A stretch of 64,000 nucleotides of DNA from Allolobophora icterica (GCA_963556255.1 OY744605.1:6960114-7024113), one strand, 5' to 3'; positions 25,041-63,484 are shown, counted from the stretch's first letter. Notes: generated from the sequence alone by a model not told the origin. Program-made: numbers and translations.

Positions 25041-25204
25041 GAACAATACTACTGAAGATTCTAATATCTATCCTTGCATTTAGATATTAAGTAATTGACT
25101 ATCATGCCTAAAGATATGTCAATAATACGATTGTGATTTTATGTGTACGATTACTTAATATCTAAATGCAAGGATAGATATTAGAATCTTCAGTAGTATT
25201 GTTC
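25041..25204. repeat. Perfect 55-bp inverted repeat upstream of gene B
   Basis: Left arm 25041-25095 and right arm 25150-25204 are exact reverse complements, separated by 54 nt. Only the right-arm sequence has a counterpart upstream of genes A and C, so the left arm is an inverted copy made in B. If transcribed in the 5' intron it would form a long hairpin. Confidence 0.95.
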
Positions 25205-25822
25205 GCCTTGTCACTGGGGTTTTATAGACTACCTGTGTTAACACCGACTTTAAACTTCACTGACATACTGGAAAGAACTAACTTGATCAGCTCCAAATTT
25301 CTAAAGCGTCATTAGAAAGTTAAGCGCAGGGCACCAGCTTATTTATGAGCGATGCGTCGAGTCAGAGAGGTTGTACTTAGTTACTAACTTGCTACGAAAA
25401 CAGTCATTCGCTATAACACACTACTGTCTACAGGTTCTTGCTACGTCAAGGGGATTACTTACTACAAAAACATTCATTTGCTGCAACAGATTCATGCTAC
25501 TGCTTTCTGGAGAATTTGAAGCGTGTGTTTAAAAAGCTAATAGTTGCATATATCCCAAATGATGATCTTAATTCTCAAAAACTGAGGAATAGTTTATCGC
25601 GTAGTCAATTTGTCTTCTTTCGCTTTTAGTTTTCATCTACTGTAGCATTAACACCTACAAAACAAACGAGACGCTTCACCTTCTCTAGCGTTTAAGCCTA
25701 GGAAACAAAAGGAAACCTATACTTGCTGGATAAAATGTATCTTTCCCTTATTAAGCTGTAGTCTAGTTGTCCCCACTTGATCCTATAAGACTACATTAGC
25801 AATTTTACAGAAGGAAACTTGC

Positions 25823-25900
25823 CTGTAAACGTTTTGTTTCCGAATCTTCTCCTAAAGCAGTTCCCTATCAATAGCCACTGTACATGAATTTTACGATCGA
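25823..25900 (-). other. Gene B probable 5' non-coding exon with GC splice donor
   Basis: Same conserved block and CAG/GCAAGT border as upstream of gene A, about 0.9 kb before the ATG. The upstream limit is unknown. Confidence 0.35.
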
Positions 25901-26526
25901 CGCCTTTCTCTTGAACTTTGATAATACTTAGCATGGTTATGAGTGCCATCGACCTATTATAGGCCTGTTCAGAACGAATGCCATAAACCTAACAGTGTAA
26001 GTGATTGTAAAAATCGTAAAAACATTTTATTGCTTTGATACAGGCGTGTTTACTGAATGTGTATTGACTCAATATATCGTAATTTACATATCTATTTTAA
26101 ACTATTGACTTCTATAGCGCCTTTATATTAACGCCCAATGGCCCAAAAAAGTAATCGATAAGAGAAATCGCTATCAAACACCACAATCTACTGGAGGAAC
26201 AGAAACCAGGTTGAAATCCAATAGATCAGAGAAACCAGAAGCCAGGCTACGGTTTGTAAGTAAGCAAGTTGAAAGTGATGAATCTTTAGTTTTGAACTGA
26301 ATTACATAAAAGAATGAGCCGAAGTATCACAGTCGTACGTTGTCCGCTTATGAGGGCGACAATTGGACTACATACAAACAGATAGATGTTGATCATGGTC
26401 CAGTGGTCCAGTCTTAATATTTTTGCTTTTATTAGATCAGATTGGATTCAAGTTGGATTTCATTAGACCAATTAAAAAACAACAGACGGAAATCTTCTGC
26501 ACAGGATAACACAAAACACCTGGGCC

Positions 26527-26791
<265 letters not shown>

Positions 26792-27439
26792 ACACAAACA
26801 CTCTGTCTGTGTGTCTGTGTGTCTGTCTGTCTTTCTGCCTGTCTGTCTGTCTGTCTGTCTGTGTGTCTGTGTCTCTCTCTTATAGCTAGCTCCGTGTACC
26901 CGCATTTTCGTTGGCTATTTAGTTCTGCATCCCAACGTTTTTATTACCCTATTCGTGTGCATTCATTCGTCTATTTTAATTCACTTGTTCTTAATCTGGG
27001 TTCATAGTTTCTTTTCTCCATTGTTTTCTCCACATTGTCAATATATATTCCTTATTTTTCGCATGAGAAATGGCAATAATCGCTCAGAGTTAATAAATGG
27101 AAAATCTGAACGTCACTGTATCACCTTAGCATAGTAACAATGTTTTCTGCGCTCGTTTATCCCTCTCCCTCCGTGCCTATGTCTTTGTATCTCTCTCTCT
27201 GTCTCTGTTAGGCCTATGTGTCTGTCTGTCCGTCTGTCTGTCTGTCTGAATGTCTCTGTAGATGGTTCCGTTGTTAAACCCGTAGCCCAGTAATATTAAA
27301 TACTGGCAGAGAAAAATCATTTTAGAAATTTCCAGTTTTATTCGCTGCTAAGCAACACAACCCAGACGAACCTTTTCCCGAGAAATCACTAACTCAGAAT
27401 TCCTCTCATTGAATCAAAGCTCAACTCTCAGACGTCAAC

Positions 27440-27515
27440 AACTGCACCACTGGTAGGAGCGCTATATAAGTCCTCTGAATGAATGAATGCATGAATGAAT
27501 GTATATGAAAGGAGG
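27440..27515 (+). mobile_element. SINE/LINE 3' tail
   Basis: GGAGCGCTATATAAGTCC followed by (TGAA)n-type repeats, the same kind of 3' end as the 11598-13018 LINE. The upstream limit is unclear. Confidence 0.45.
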
Positions 27516-27587
27516 GCGACAATTACTGCGATAAGTGATAAAGCTTCAAAACAGAGCATATATTACAATGCCAAATACAGTTCTTAT

Positions 27588-27812
27588 AATGTTGTTAGCA
27601 GTAAGAGTGTTGTCTTATAATGTTTCCAACAGCAAGGGTGTTGTCATATTGTTGGTAGCAGCAACAGTGTTTACGTATTGTGTTGTCAGCAGCAAGAGTG
27701 TTGTCTTATAATGTTGTCAACAGCAAGAGTGTTGTCTTATATTGTTGGTGGCAGCAAGAGTGTTTACGTATTGTGTTGTCAGCAGCAAGAGTGTTGTCTT
27801 ATAGTGTTGAGA
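27588..27812. repeat. Minisatellite (CAGCAAGAGTGTTGTCTTA units)
   Basis: About six imperfect units of about 36-38 bp, with a higher-order period of about 110 bp marked by GTGTTTACGTATTGTGTTG at 27666 and 27759. Confidence 0.85.
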
Positions 27813-27944
27813 GCGGCTGGTTCACCGAGCGGATGCAAACAATTTATCCTCTGTCCCTCCATACACGCTAGTTTCCATACTCTTTCCTGTCCACTCTATA
27901 TTAAGCTCTACAAGTATAGGCCTCTAGTAAATACGGCAACATTA

Positions 27945-28012
27945 TAACTGGAGAACCAGATAGACGTCAATGGCCCTTGGGGCCAGAAGATGTTGTTAAA
28001 CACTAAATTATA
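27945..28012 (+). repeat. Interspersed repeat tail, copy 1
   Basis: GAGAACCAGATAGACGTCAATGGCCCTTGGGGCCAGAAGATG and TTAAACACTAAAT recur with small changes at 61276-61352. Likely a SINE or LINE 3' end. Confidence 0.55.
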
Positions 28013-28084
28013 ATATATATGAGGCTTCAAAACTCTTCATCCATATGCATAAGGGGTAGCGACTTCATTTTCTTAGCCTTGGCA

Positions 28085-28262
28085 TATTAGGCTGGGTGGC
28101 CAGTCCTCTCCTTCATCGTCTCCTGTAGTTGGCTACGGGTGCCAAAATCTCGAACTAATTTGTGCCCCTGCGGGGATTTGAACACCCGACCTTTCGATAG
28201 ACATTCCAGCACGCTAACCACTACAAAAAAAGCCAAGTCACGATAAGTTACACTTGCTTGTT
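28085..28262 (-). mobile_element. tRNA-derived SINE
   Basis: The reverse complement carries a pol III-type A box (GTGGTTAGCGTGCTGG) and B box (GGTGTTCAAATCCC) about 35 bp apart, then a non-tRNA body. It is not a real tRNA gene: no acceptor stem pairing is evident. Confidence 0.6.
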
Positions 28263-28388
28263 TATACATATCTAGGCAAAACGTTGTTTTCTCTTTCTTT
28301 TCGGACCCCACTAGTGAGACCTTGCGCAAATTGCTGACAAACCTAGGGCCTAGTGGCATACTGCCTAAAAACAAGCTATGTTGTACCC

Positions 28389-28535
28389 AGTGTTGGGTAT
28401 GAGTTAACTCAGATGAGTTTAAACTCACGAGTTAACTCACTTGCTGTGATTTATGAGTTTGAGTTAGCTCACCTTAAAGAGTGTGAGTTATGAGTTTGAG
28501 TTAACTCATATTTTCTGTGAGTTTGACTTGGCTTT
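28389..28535. repeat. GAGTTAACTCA palindrome cluster
   Basis: Begins CAGTGTTGGG and contains at least five GAGTT(A/T)(A/G)CTCA units. It resembles a hAT terminus with subterminal repeats; the other end was not found. Confidence 0.4.
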
Positions 28536-29681
28536 TTTAGGTTGAAGGATTTGTGCATACAAATTAAAGAAGATGCTAAGAGTTCCGCGTGGAAGTCATT
28601 CGGATTATTGACCAATAAATCAGGAAATGTGAATTCTGATCAAGTTTACTGCTCAGTGTGCTTTGACAAGGGAATATTAAAGAACTACAAACAGTCAGTC
28701 AGCACAACTCTCATTTTGTGACAGAATATATTTTCTATACAAGTGTTAGGAATATAAGGTGCTGAAACTCAGCTAATTGGCTGTCTAACAGTTTTTAAAA
28801 GATTAGATGTAAGATAAGCTGAGAAGTGTATATACTACACTTGAATGTTTTATTAAACAATTAAACTATTCTCAAAAATGCCATTTAGACCATTTTGATT
28901 GGTAGGAACTCCTGTATTAATGAAAAAGAAATAGAGTGATCTTTGCTTCCTGTGATTTTGTGGTCTTTATCTTAATACGAAGAATGCATTGTCTTCCTGA
29001 CCAAATTCATTTTGCTTATACTTTGATGATCTTATCTTTGTACCATGATACACAGTCATTTAAAGTGATATCTTGTTACAAGTAGCCATTATTTTGATAC
29101 TCCTGCTCCTGTTGCCATTTTCTTAATACCTTGACAACAATAGCAATATGATTGTATTTGTGTGCAGTTGAGCTTCATTGTCATGGAGTGGCTTTAGAGA
29201 ATTTGGACCTCTTCACTGGTCACAGGACAAACGACAGTTTTACTCTCATAGTGACTCATGCTTGTCAGGTATCCTGACTAGAGCGCCGCGCCGACGCCGA
29301 CATTTCGTGGGCGCCGCCGCCGATGTTTTTTTGGTCGGCGGATGAGCGGCGCTCTACCCCCGACACTATCAAGTCGGGGCAGGGCTGTGATTTTAATTCG
29401 CGAGTAACCGAAGATTGTTTGCCGTTCTGTACGACGACCAAGAAATGATCTAAATGGATTTAACTAGTTCTAGATCATTGGTGAATCTGCGAAAGAAGAT
29501 TTTATTTGCATCCACGGTCGAGTTGGGCTTGCATGAAGTACGAGTTGGGCGTTGCGAACGGGAACTGGCTTCACTGCATTCTTCTTCCGTTATCTACGGA
29601 GCAGGGGCGGCGCCAGACACTTTTTGTAACCAGGGCATAGCCAGGGCAGTCATGCAAGTAACCAGGGCAGAGCGCGGCGAT

Positions 29682-31183
29682 TCATGGCGAGCGTGGTAGC
29701 TGTTTTCCTGAGACATTCATTGTTTTGTAGGTTGTATATATTTCAGCACTGGAGCGATGTTCTTCGGAGTACATGTGTTGGAGAAATGCGTTTGACTTGT
29801 TATCCGAATCCGACCAAGTGCACCTGTTCCAGGCACGAAAACCACTGTGAATAAACACTTGATCCTTGCGGAGTTCTTGTGATTCTTGCCTGGTAGTCAT
29901 GACAAAATGACGACAATAGAAGCAATAAGCAGAATCATTCACTTTTGAGTATTCCAACCAGCTGTACAGCTTGAACCATGTCTAATTAAATCGCCGTTGT
30001 GTCGTCCCGTTTACGTGACTCGGATAGGTTCTTATATACAGTTGCTTTGGGCCATCATCCACTGACTGCGATAGATCACTTGGACCGGGTGCGACCGGGT
30101 GACGGGACTGAACTTGCACAGGTGGTCCTAGTACGTCATCGGCATGTTCATCGCCGAGCTCGCTATCTTTGTCACTTTCACTTAAATTAAAATCAATGTG
30201 AGAGTCCAAGGTTTGAAAGGATGCGTTGGCAACAGGACTAGCTTCATCTGTGGCTCCTTCGCATGTCAACTCCACGTATTGTGTGTCTAGAACCGCCCAA
30301 CGCAAAAGTATATCGATTTGTCATAGATAGGCCTATTGTATGGATAATTAGTGCAGTAATAAGTTTATAGGCCTATGCGTGGAATGTATGGATGGGATGA
30401 ACGGGCTCGAACCATATCATATGTATTCATATTTATATGTGCTGCCGTGACTGCAGTGACTGCAACTAAATGGCTACTTTTCAGTATGGATCCTCGTGTG
30501 CATTTGCAAGCTGCCATCCTGTGTGAACTATTTATGGCAGTGATTACAGATTAATGGTTTCTCTCCAGTTAGAATCCTCATGTGTGTTTGCAACTTTGCA
30601 ATTTGCGGTCATATCATTAGCCTAACTGATTATTGCATTTGCATTCAATTCAATTTCTTCAGTTCAATTCAACTTTATTGATCCGAATTCAATGCAAAAG
30701 TACAGTAGGCACCAATCGGAATGTAACACTTTCCGGATACAACATTGATTATAAGTTAAACTAAATGGTATTTCTTCTCCACTCCAGTAATTGCAGTTAG
30801 ATATATATGAGTAGGCCTACGCCAAAGTCCTGACAGCCACGTTGTGGTGGGAAATCTATATTATAGGTTGATACTGGTAGCTCTGTCAAGTTTCAAATGA
30901 TATTTTTATTAATGAAATTAATTCATTCATTTTATGAATAGAATTGAAAATGCAGATTTGCGTTACTTTAGCAATTTTACGACTATTTTCACGCAACATG
31001 ATGCCATAATCACGTACGGTACATTCAGATTAAACGAATAAAGAATCGGGCGGCGACGCCGGGGTGTAGGAGTAGGACGTTGTTTGTTAGGCTGGCATTT
31101 CTATGCTTTGCCTTAAATTACTTACCGTCGTCGGAAGGTAAACGCGGGCGTTTCCGATTCGGTTTCTTCATATACCGATCCAT
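29682..31183 (-). pseudogene. hAT (ZMYM1/TTF-type) transposase N-terminal remnant
   Basis: Exon 1 (31183-31126) encodes MDRYMKKPNRKRPRLPSDD, with a nuclear-localisation-like basic stretch, and ends at GTAAGT. Exon 2 starts at 30286 in matching phase, contains an acidic stretch, then an in-frame TAG after QRRFN, then WLEYSKVNDSAYCFYCRHF and a C..C..H..H-like TTF zinc finger (GFRAWNRC, EEHRSSAE). It stops at 29682, before the DDE domain. Confidence 0.7.
30443..30605 (-). pseudogene. C2H2 zinc-finger gene fragment captured inside the hAT
   Basis: The reverse complement reads HMRILTGEKPLICNHCHK, stop, FTQDGSLQMHTRIHTEK, stop, PFSCSHC. The TGEKP linker, C-x2-C, 12-residue spacer and H-x3-H are those of tandem C2H2 proteins. 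Two in-frame stops. It lies between the two transposase exons. Confidence 0.8.
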
Positions 31184-31299
31184 CCTAACGGTATCGATCA
31201 CTCAAACTTTAAGAATTAAGTAGCAAGATTATCAAGATATCGAATAAAAAATAATTAAAAATTACGATGATCGATGATAATGGATAGATCGAGTTTTGA

Positions 31300-32265
31300 C
31301 AGTGTAAATCAAGTTAACTGAAACTGAAACTGAAATGTCAGTTAACTGATTTATTTAATTTCAGTTAACTGAAACTGAAATAGAAACCTAAAAGGCCAAG
31401 AAACTGAAACTAAATAGAAACTGGAATGAACAAAACTTTAATAGAAACTGAAATGCAAAAACTGAAATTAAGAAACTTAAATTTGTGGTGAAATGTATTA
31501 AATTGCCAATTTAAATTGCCAATTTAAATTGCCAGGTAGTTTATTTAGAGCAATGCATAATTTTTCGTATATATATGTATGTATGTATGCATATATATAT
31601 ATATATATTGGTGTCTTTTATAAATATATATTGGTGTCTTTTCTTGTGATGGTTTCATTATGTAAAGTGTATGTTTTATCGATTGGGAGGAAGTTATGAA
31701 ATGTGCTGGATGCCTGTTTTAACAGCGTTGCTTGAACTTGTGATATTGGGTTTTAGTAATGAACGATTTATGTTATAGTTTAAACTGTTTAATTAACATA
31801 ATATTTTGCTTTGAGTATTCGGTATGCGTGGTAGAAAACGAGAATGCAGTGTGGGACTACTATTTGCAAGACCTGAGGTCATGCTGTACGTAGATCTTCT
31901 GTTACTACTCAGAAACTTAGTAAGAAAACATGTCTTCCTTAAGTTTAATATGCGTGTTGTTGAAGGACTTGATTAAATCTGTTTCATTGCTGACTATTCA
32001 GTAGCTGAGGCTATCTTATTTAAAGATGAAAGGTTCTGTGTTCAAATGTTCATATATAATTATGAATACTCACATAAATAGCAGTATTTCGTACAGTGTT
32101 AATCAAGTTAACTGAAACTGAAACTGAAATGTAATTCAGTTAACTGAAACTGAAATAGAAACTGAAATCATTCCGAAAAACTGAAATCGAAACTGAAATG
32201 AGTCATTTCTATTAACTGAAATAGAAACTGAAACTGAAATGAAACCTGAAACTTTAATTACACTG
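31300..32265. mobile_element. 966-bp hAT-like element nested in the larger hAT
   Basis: Termini CAGTGTAAAT and, inverted, CAGTGTAATT. Flanked by identical 8-bp duplications AGTTTTGA (31292-31299 and 32266-32273). About 170 bp at each end is filled with AACTGAAACTGAAA-type subterminal repeats. No transposase ORF. Confidence 0.88.
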
Positions 32266-32716
32266 AGTTTTGAGTGACGTCATTGTGTTGAATATTATGA
32301 CGTTTTCGACTGCGCAGACTCAGAGCGCGGACTTCGGATCCCGATAGGCCTATATATAAGAAGTCGTTGCTTCCAAAGCCGTATATTACCAATTGGTAAT
32401 ATACGGCTCTGGTTGCTTCGGACGGAGGGAACAGTAAGTAAGTAAGTAATGCTGTTGAGGCAAGGCAGGTCTTTACATTTACATTTAACTCACTCAATAT
32501 AACGAATTATAGCGCCCATATTTTAATATTTTTCTAAGAATATAAAAAATACGCTCCGAACAAATTCTGGACAGGGTAAAATACTGGCAGGGCAACGACC
32601 AGGGCAACGACCAGGGCAACGACTTTTTTACCAGGGCATATGCCCTGGCTCGCCCTGGTGTAGCACCGCCTCTGATGCCCTGGCTCGCCCTGGTGTAGCG
32701 CCGCCTCTGCTACGGA

Positions 32717-33185
32717 GAGAAACTGCTGTTGAACCAACTTCGGGGATCAGATTAGCTGATTTAAATAACACATTTAGAAAATAACGCCGCTCTGGGTAAT
32801 TCGGATTTATTTACCTGTGAACTTTGAACTGTTTATTTCTAATATGATCAGCAAAACACAACCATAATGTCTGATGTTTATGATAAAGCAGATTACTCGA
32901 TGTAACTTAATTAATTTAATCGGCCGAGGTTGAAGCAGCAAAACTATTAATAAAAATATCATAGCCACAACACTATCATAACGTTGCCTTCTATTGTCTC
33001 AAATTCTACATAGTTACCTTAGGACTTCTAGCATTCACATCAATATACTCAAGCCGATATTTCTAAGTTTTTTGCAAAAAAATCGAGTGATCTAAACCAC
33101 ATTTCTCCGTATTCTAATTTTTTTAATTCCACTTTTTGTTTAGACAACGCCACTCCAGTCAATGCAATAGATACTACGATGACTC
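32717..33185. repeat. Segmental duplication, copy 1 (matches 63485-64000)
   Basis: Starts at GAGAAACTGCTGTTGAACCAAC in both copies and stays alignable through AGCAGATTACTCGATGTAA, CACATCAATAT and ACAACGCCACTC. It lies directly after the hAT and downstream of gene C's last exon. Confidence 0.85.
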
Positions 33186-33384
33186 TATCGTTCTGCGTAT
33201 ATGAGACATTTGCAATGCTCGACTCTTGTCTGGTGTAAATTAAGGCTAATTTATTTACTTTCCTACTTATTGATATAATTGATTTACTTACTTGCTTCTG
33301 CGCCTGTATTAGAAGTTCTGAGGACAGTGTTATCAAACCCGAAGGATCATTTGACAAGGAAATAGTATTCCAGAATCCAGCCAT
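33049..33384 (-). CDS. Unrecognised 111-codon ORF downstream of gene C
   Basis: Starts MAGFWNTISLSND and ends KNLEISA. I do not recognise a family. Part of it (about the last 45 codons, from VIVVSIALTGVAL) lies in a segment duplicated at 63.5-64.0 kb, where the same frame reads IVVSVALTRVAL and then meets a TAA. It could be an exon of a neighbouring gene, a decayed gene or chance. An AATAAA on this strand near 33,405 could be the gene C polyadenylation signal and would separate the two. Confidence 0.25.
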   Translation of the reverse strand: MAGFWNTISLSNDPSGLITLSSELLIQAQKQVSKSIISISRKVNKLALIYTRQESSIANVSYTQNDRVIVVSIALTGVALSKQKVELKKLEYGEMWFRSLDFFAKNLEISA

Positions 33385-33912
33385 AGGTCACATTTAGAAG
33401 CCTCATTTATTGATAATTTACCAACCACTGATGGATGTAGAGCTAAGTGGTCATCAATCCAAATACTAACGCCGCTTCCCACAAGTTGCCCCATCCAGAT
33501 TGCGAACTGATACCAAAACTAGCCAAACAATCTGCTCTGATATAGCGCTGGCCGTAATCGGATCTCTTTGACCCAGTTTCTGAGTGGTGCTGATAGTAGT
33601 CAGAGATTTACCTTACATTGAATATTACCCTGCTCGATGTTACCTAACTGTTGCAGGGTTTTGCAACAACACCACATCTATCTAATACATCTAACACTAC
33701 TATCCATAGACATAGTTTTCTGCTTGTTTCTTCGCTAAATCTAAACCAATCTATTCATATGAAACTTATTCAATTTCTTACAAATCATAGAAAATTGACG
33801 TTAGCAAAGGAGTACTACTTTCACTAGTCGAAAAAAGTTAAAAGACAACATGAAAATAACCAACATAGACCTACACAAAACACGTTATTTCTGTATTCGA
33901 CCGATTTAACTT

Positions 33913-60122
<26,210 letters not shown>

Positions 60123-60896
60123 GTTTCTCTGAGCACAAAACAGTAATAAATACAGAACTTTACAGTATTGTGACACTGAGTAATACGCTCGTGGTTAAGC
60201 TGGTGCCTTTCGCTTAGCTTTTAGGTAGCGCTTTTGAAATGTCGATTATAGGATTGTGATTTTACGAGTACGATTTATTAAAAGGTAAACACAAGGAAAG
60301 ATATTAGAGTCTTCAGTAGTGTTGATCGCCTTTATTGTCACTGGGGTTGTGTCGATTACCTGTGTTAACAGCGACTCTAAAGTACACTGGCTGTCTTTAC
60401 TAGCAAAGCCATGAACGATACTTTACGCGGGAGATCGACTTTGCTCTGTCTCACCTGAACAGAACTAACTTAATCGTAATCGTAACCCCCAAATTTATAA
60501 AGCATTAGGGCATCAGCTTATTTATGAGCGCTGCCTCGAGTCAGAAGGTTGTACTTACTTAAAAACTTATTACGAAAGCATTCATCTGCTGCAAGTACAA
60601 CACACTACTATCTACAAATTCATGCTACGTCGTTCGGGGAAATTGAAGCGTTTGTTTGACGAGCTAAAAGCTGCACAGGCCTTAAAGTTATGATCTTAAT
60701 TCTTTTGCTGGGAAATATTAAATAATTGCGTACGGAGTTTTTGTACTTTACATTTAGTTTTCTTCTTCTGTAGCATTTAGGCCTTCAAAAAGAAACCTAA
60801 ACCTAGTTGATAAAAACGTATCTTTTCCGTGTTATTCTGTAACGTAATATTTGATCCTATAGGACTACATTAACAATTTAATAGCCGCAAACTTGC

Positions 60897-60970
60897 CTGT
60901 AAACGTTTTGTTCCCGAATCTTCTCCAAGGAATAGTCACTGTAGGCTACATGAATATTAGCCTACAATCG
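60897..60970 (-). other. Gene C probable 5' non-coding exon with GC splice donor
   Basis: Third copy of the conserved block ending CAG/GCAAGT, about 0.77 kb upstream of the ATG. The acceptor CTCAG/AGAAAC lies directly before the start codon. Confidence 0.35.
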
Positions 60971-61275
60971 AGGTCCTCCTGTTGATCTGTGATAAGACTT
61001 AACACGAACCACATACCTGACAGTTAATGATATCGACCTATAGCCCTATTCAGAACGAAGGCCATATCTAACAGTGTAAGCTGTTATAAAATCCTATTTT
61101 GCATTTTATTGGCTTAGAAACAGGAATGTTGATTGACTGTGTATTGACTCTGTGTATCGTAATTTACATATTTAAACTAATTCAGTGACTTTTATAGCGC
61201 CGTTGTTATAACGACCATGGTAGCAATCGTTGGTCGCTTAGTAATATCATGTGTAATAGTAATAGTATAGCAACA

Positions 61276-61352
61276 CTATAACCGGAGAACCAAATAGACG
61301 TTAAATTATTCGTCAATGGCCCTTGCAGCCAGAAAATGTCGTTAAACACTAA
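61276..61352 (+). repeat. Interspersed repeat tail, copy 2 (matches 27945-28012)
   Basis: GGAGAACCAAATAGACGTTA, then GTCAATGGCCCTTG and GTTAAACACTAAATAA. Confidence 0.55.
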
Positions 61353-61489
61353 ATAACACTACAATGTGTACGTAGCTTGTATGTACCGCTTCACAACTTT
61401 GTATTTTAAATTATATACTAAATAAAATCATATCGCCGTTAACTGAGTCATTGCTTTATAATCTAAGTGAAGTCTATATAAATTGGATG

Positions 61490-61655
61490 GTGATGAGAGA
61501 TCCTATTCCTTCTAGGTATCTCAGTTGTCGAAACTCCCATAAAATCTGCAAAATCTCAGTTCCTCCACCAATACCGCCAATCACCCACCGTCATCCGCCT
61601 CAGGCTTCTCTAATCATCATCCACATGCGTTCCACTCCAAATTGAAGTCTAACCT
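61490..61655 (+). mobile_element. LINE 3'-end fragment (family of 3550-4395)
   Basis: Contains GTCGAAACTCCCATAAAATC, CACCCACCGTCATCCGCCTC and a C-terminus-like HAFHS-type end, colinear with 18210-18340. Confidence 0.5.
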
Positions 61656-61799
61656 CTGCAAGAATTCTTACCCTAATCTGTCCCATCCTCTGCCTTCCAA
61701 TCTTTCTGGTCCTTAACGAAACTCATCGTAACAGTTACTATGCCTCTCTGGTCTCTACTCGGACCTCCAATGGACATCGATCTCTGTTTAACCTCTCTG

Positions 61800-62825
61800 A
61801 TGCGCCGCAGCGCTAGTGAATAAGCTGTTGCCCTGCTCTTAGCTTTAGAGTAGCGCTCTAGTAATTTAGAGTTTACGATTACGATTAATATTTAAGTCAC
61901 TAAAGGCTATTTGAAGTAACAAACCAATACGGTTTATAATTATTATAATATGAAATGAAACCATTTTACTGGTGTCTAAAAGTGTTGCATTAAGTAATGT
62001 CTTATAACGACATCTTATGGCTGAAAGTACCGTTCAACCGAGCGATAGCTGTCTTCCTGTGTTGTTTTCGACTGCGCATTCGCTTGGGTCGCTAGCTGGT
62101 CTAACTGCGTTGACCTCGCATTCGCCAGGTTCAGCTGTTGATTATAATGTCTTGAAGTCGTTAACCTCGCATTCGCTAGGGTGCGTTGTGGATTATAACG
62201 CTGTTTTCTCGATGACCCAGAGTTCTACCTTTTCTCATACAGCCTTCGAGAACACGATCAGAATGCCGTAAACATTTACTAGAACCTATGTGGGCTCTGT
62301 CTGATCCTTTCATCGTTACGCAGAAAAGTTTAGGAGATTTACACTACATTGCATAATTCCTTCCCCTTCCAATCTTTCCCGACCTAAACTAAACTGCTTT
62401 CTGCATCATTTCTCTGATATCTCGATCTGGTCACACCCCTCTGACGCAACGTAGCGCTCGAGAATACTCTGGCAATCTTCGCTTAGCCTTAAAGTGGCGT
62501 TTTAGACATTCTGAATGAACGATCACGATTAATTCCTACCCAATGTCGTATCGTATTCGTGAACTTATAACCACTAAAGTGCCACTTGAAAGCCAAGCGC
62601 ATGACAGCAGATCTTTACGAACGCTACGTCAAGTTAGAGGGTTTTTCCAGAGGTAGTCAAAAGAATGCCCGTGTCCAGGCTCCAGAGGCTATTATTGTTC
62701 CAGAAGTTAAACGACATCTTATGGTTGCAATGGCCTTTGACGTCTTTAAACAATTAAATTGTATAGGCACTTGGCCTTCGAGTGGCGCTTTAGAAGTTTC
62801 GAGATTACGATTACGATTATCACCC
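61800..62825 (+). repeat. Three SINE-like modules ending in GATTAC repeats
   Basis: Modules at about 61805-61890, 62440-62530 and 62765-62822 share GCTTAGCTTTAGAGTAGCGC-like sequence and end (GATTAC)n. Others lie at 54147-54235 and 60185-60280. The 84-codon ORF at 62017-62271 has internal repeats (LTSHSxG) and I do not support it as a gene. Confidence 0.5.
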
Positions 62826-63289
62826 GATTCCCGGAAAGACACATTCTGAAAGCTCCTCATTGACAGTTCTGAAGTATACACCAAGTAAAGAAAATCTGAA
62901 ACAACTGTGGCCATTGAGAACAATGAAGATCATGCAACTTTTACAACCACGACATCCATCCAGCTGATTCATCTGGTAGCCAAACAAATCTACAAGTTAC
63001 GAAGTATCTTGAAGCCCATCGTAATATCTCGATTCATTTACATCCTTTCCAGTAGTAAGGGACATTTTTATTTAGGTACAACATAGTCATTCCGTCATCT
63101 GCACCCGTTTAACGTTTATTCAGTTACTTGGACAGATATTTATCCCACGGCGCAATGGATTGTTTGATACAACTTTCGAGAAACTGTTGCTGTTAGAGCA
63201 GAACAAGAACTTTTCCTCTGAAAACTGTGCCAACCTGACATCGTGTTTTTTGCATCATGATGTCTAGTTAGATATTTTAACTACGTGTC

Positions 63290-63469
63290 TAGGCTAGGAT
63301 GCATATATTTTGTATTTCAAATACAAAATATAGCAATGTATTTTTATTTTGTATTTCAACTGTATACATTTTGAAAAATGTAGTTTGAATTTACATTTCA
63401 AATAATTTTGAAAGGTGTATTTGTATTTATTATTTGAAATACATTTACGGAGTATTTTACCCAGCGCTG
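63290..63469. mobile_element. hAT-like terminus with ATTTGTATTT repeats
   Basis: The inverted end reads CAGCGCTGGGTAAAATACTC, with several TGTATTTCAAATACAAA-type repeats inside. The left terminus is not defined. Confidence 0.4.
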
Positions 63470-63484
63470 ATCTTACGCTCTTTA

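Larger units (their letters stand above)
29602..32709 (-). mobile_element. 3.1-kb hAT transposon, non-autonomous, perfect 8-bp TSD
   Basis: Terminal repeats CAGGGGCGGCGCCA and, inverted, CAGAGGCGGCGCTA. Flanks 29594-29601 and 32710-32717 are both CTACGGAG. Inside on the minus strand are the first exons of a ZMYM1-like hAT transposase, a zinc-finger gene fragment and a second nested element. The catalytic region of the transposase is absent. Subterminal CCAGGGCA(N)nGCCAGGGCA repeats occur at both ends. Confidence 0.92.

Noticed and set aside
27588..27812. CRISPR-like array
   Set aside because: Units are contiguous and imperfect with no unique spacers; it is a minisatellite in an animal genome.
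62017..62271. 84-codon ORF with LTSHS repeats
   Set aside because: The repeats reflect a short tandem DNA duplication next to SINE modules; no homologue or splice context was recognised.
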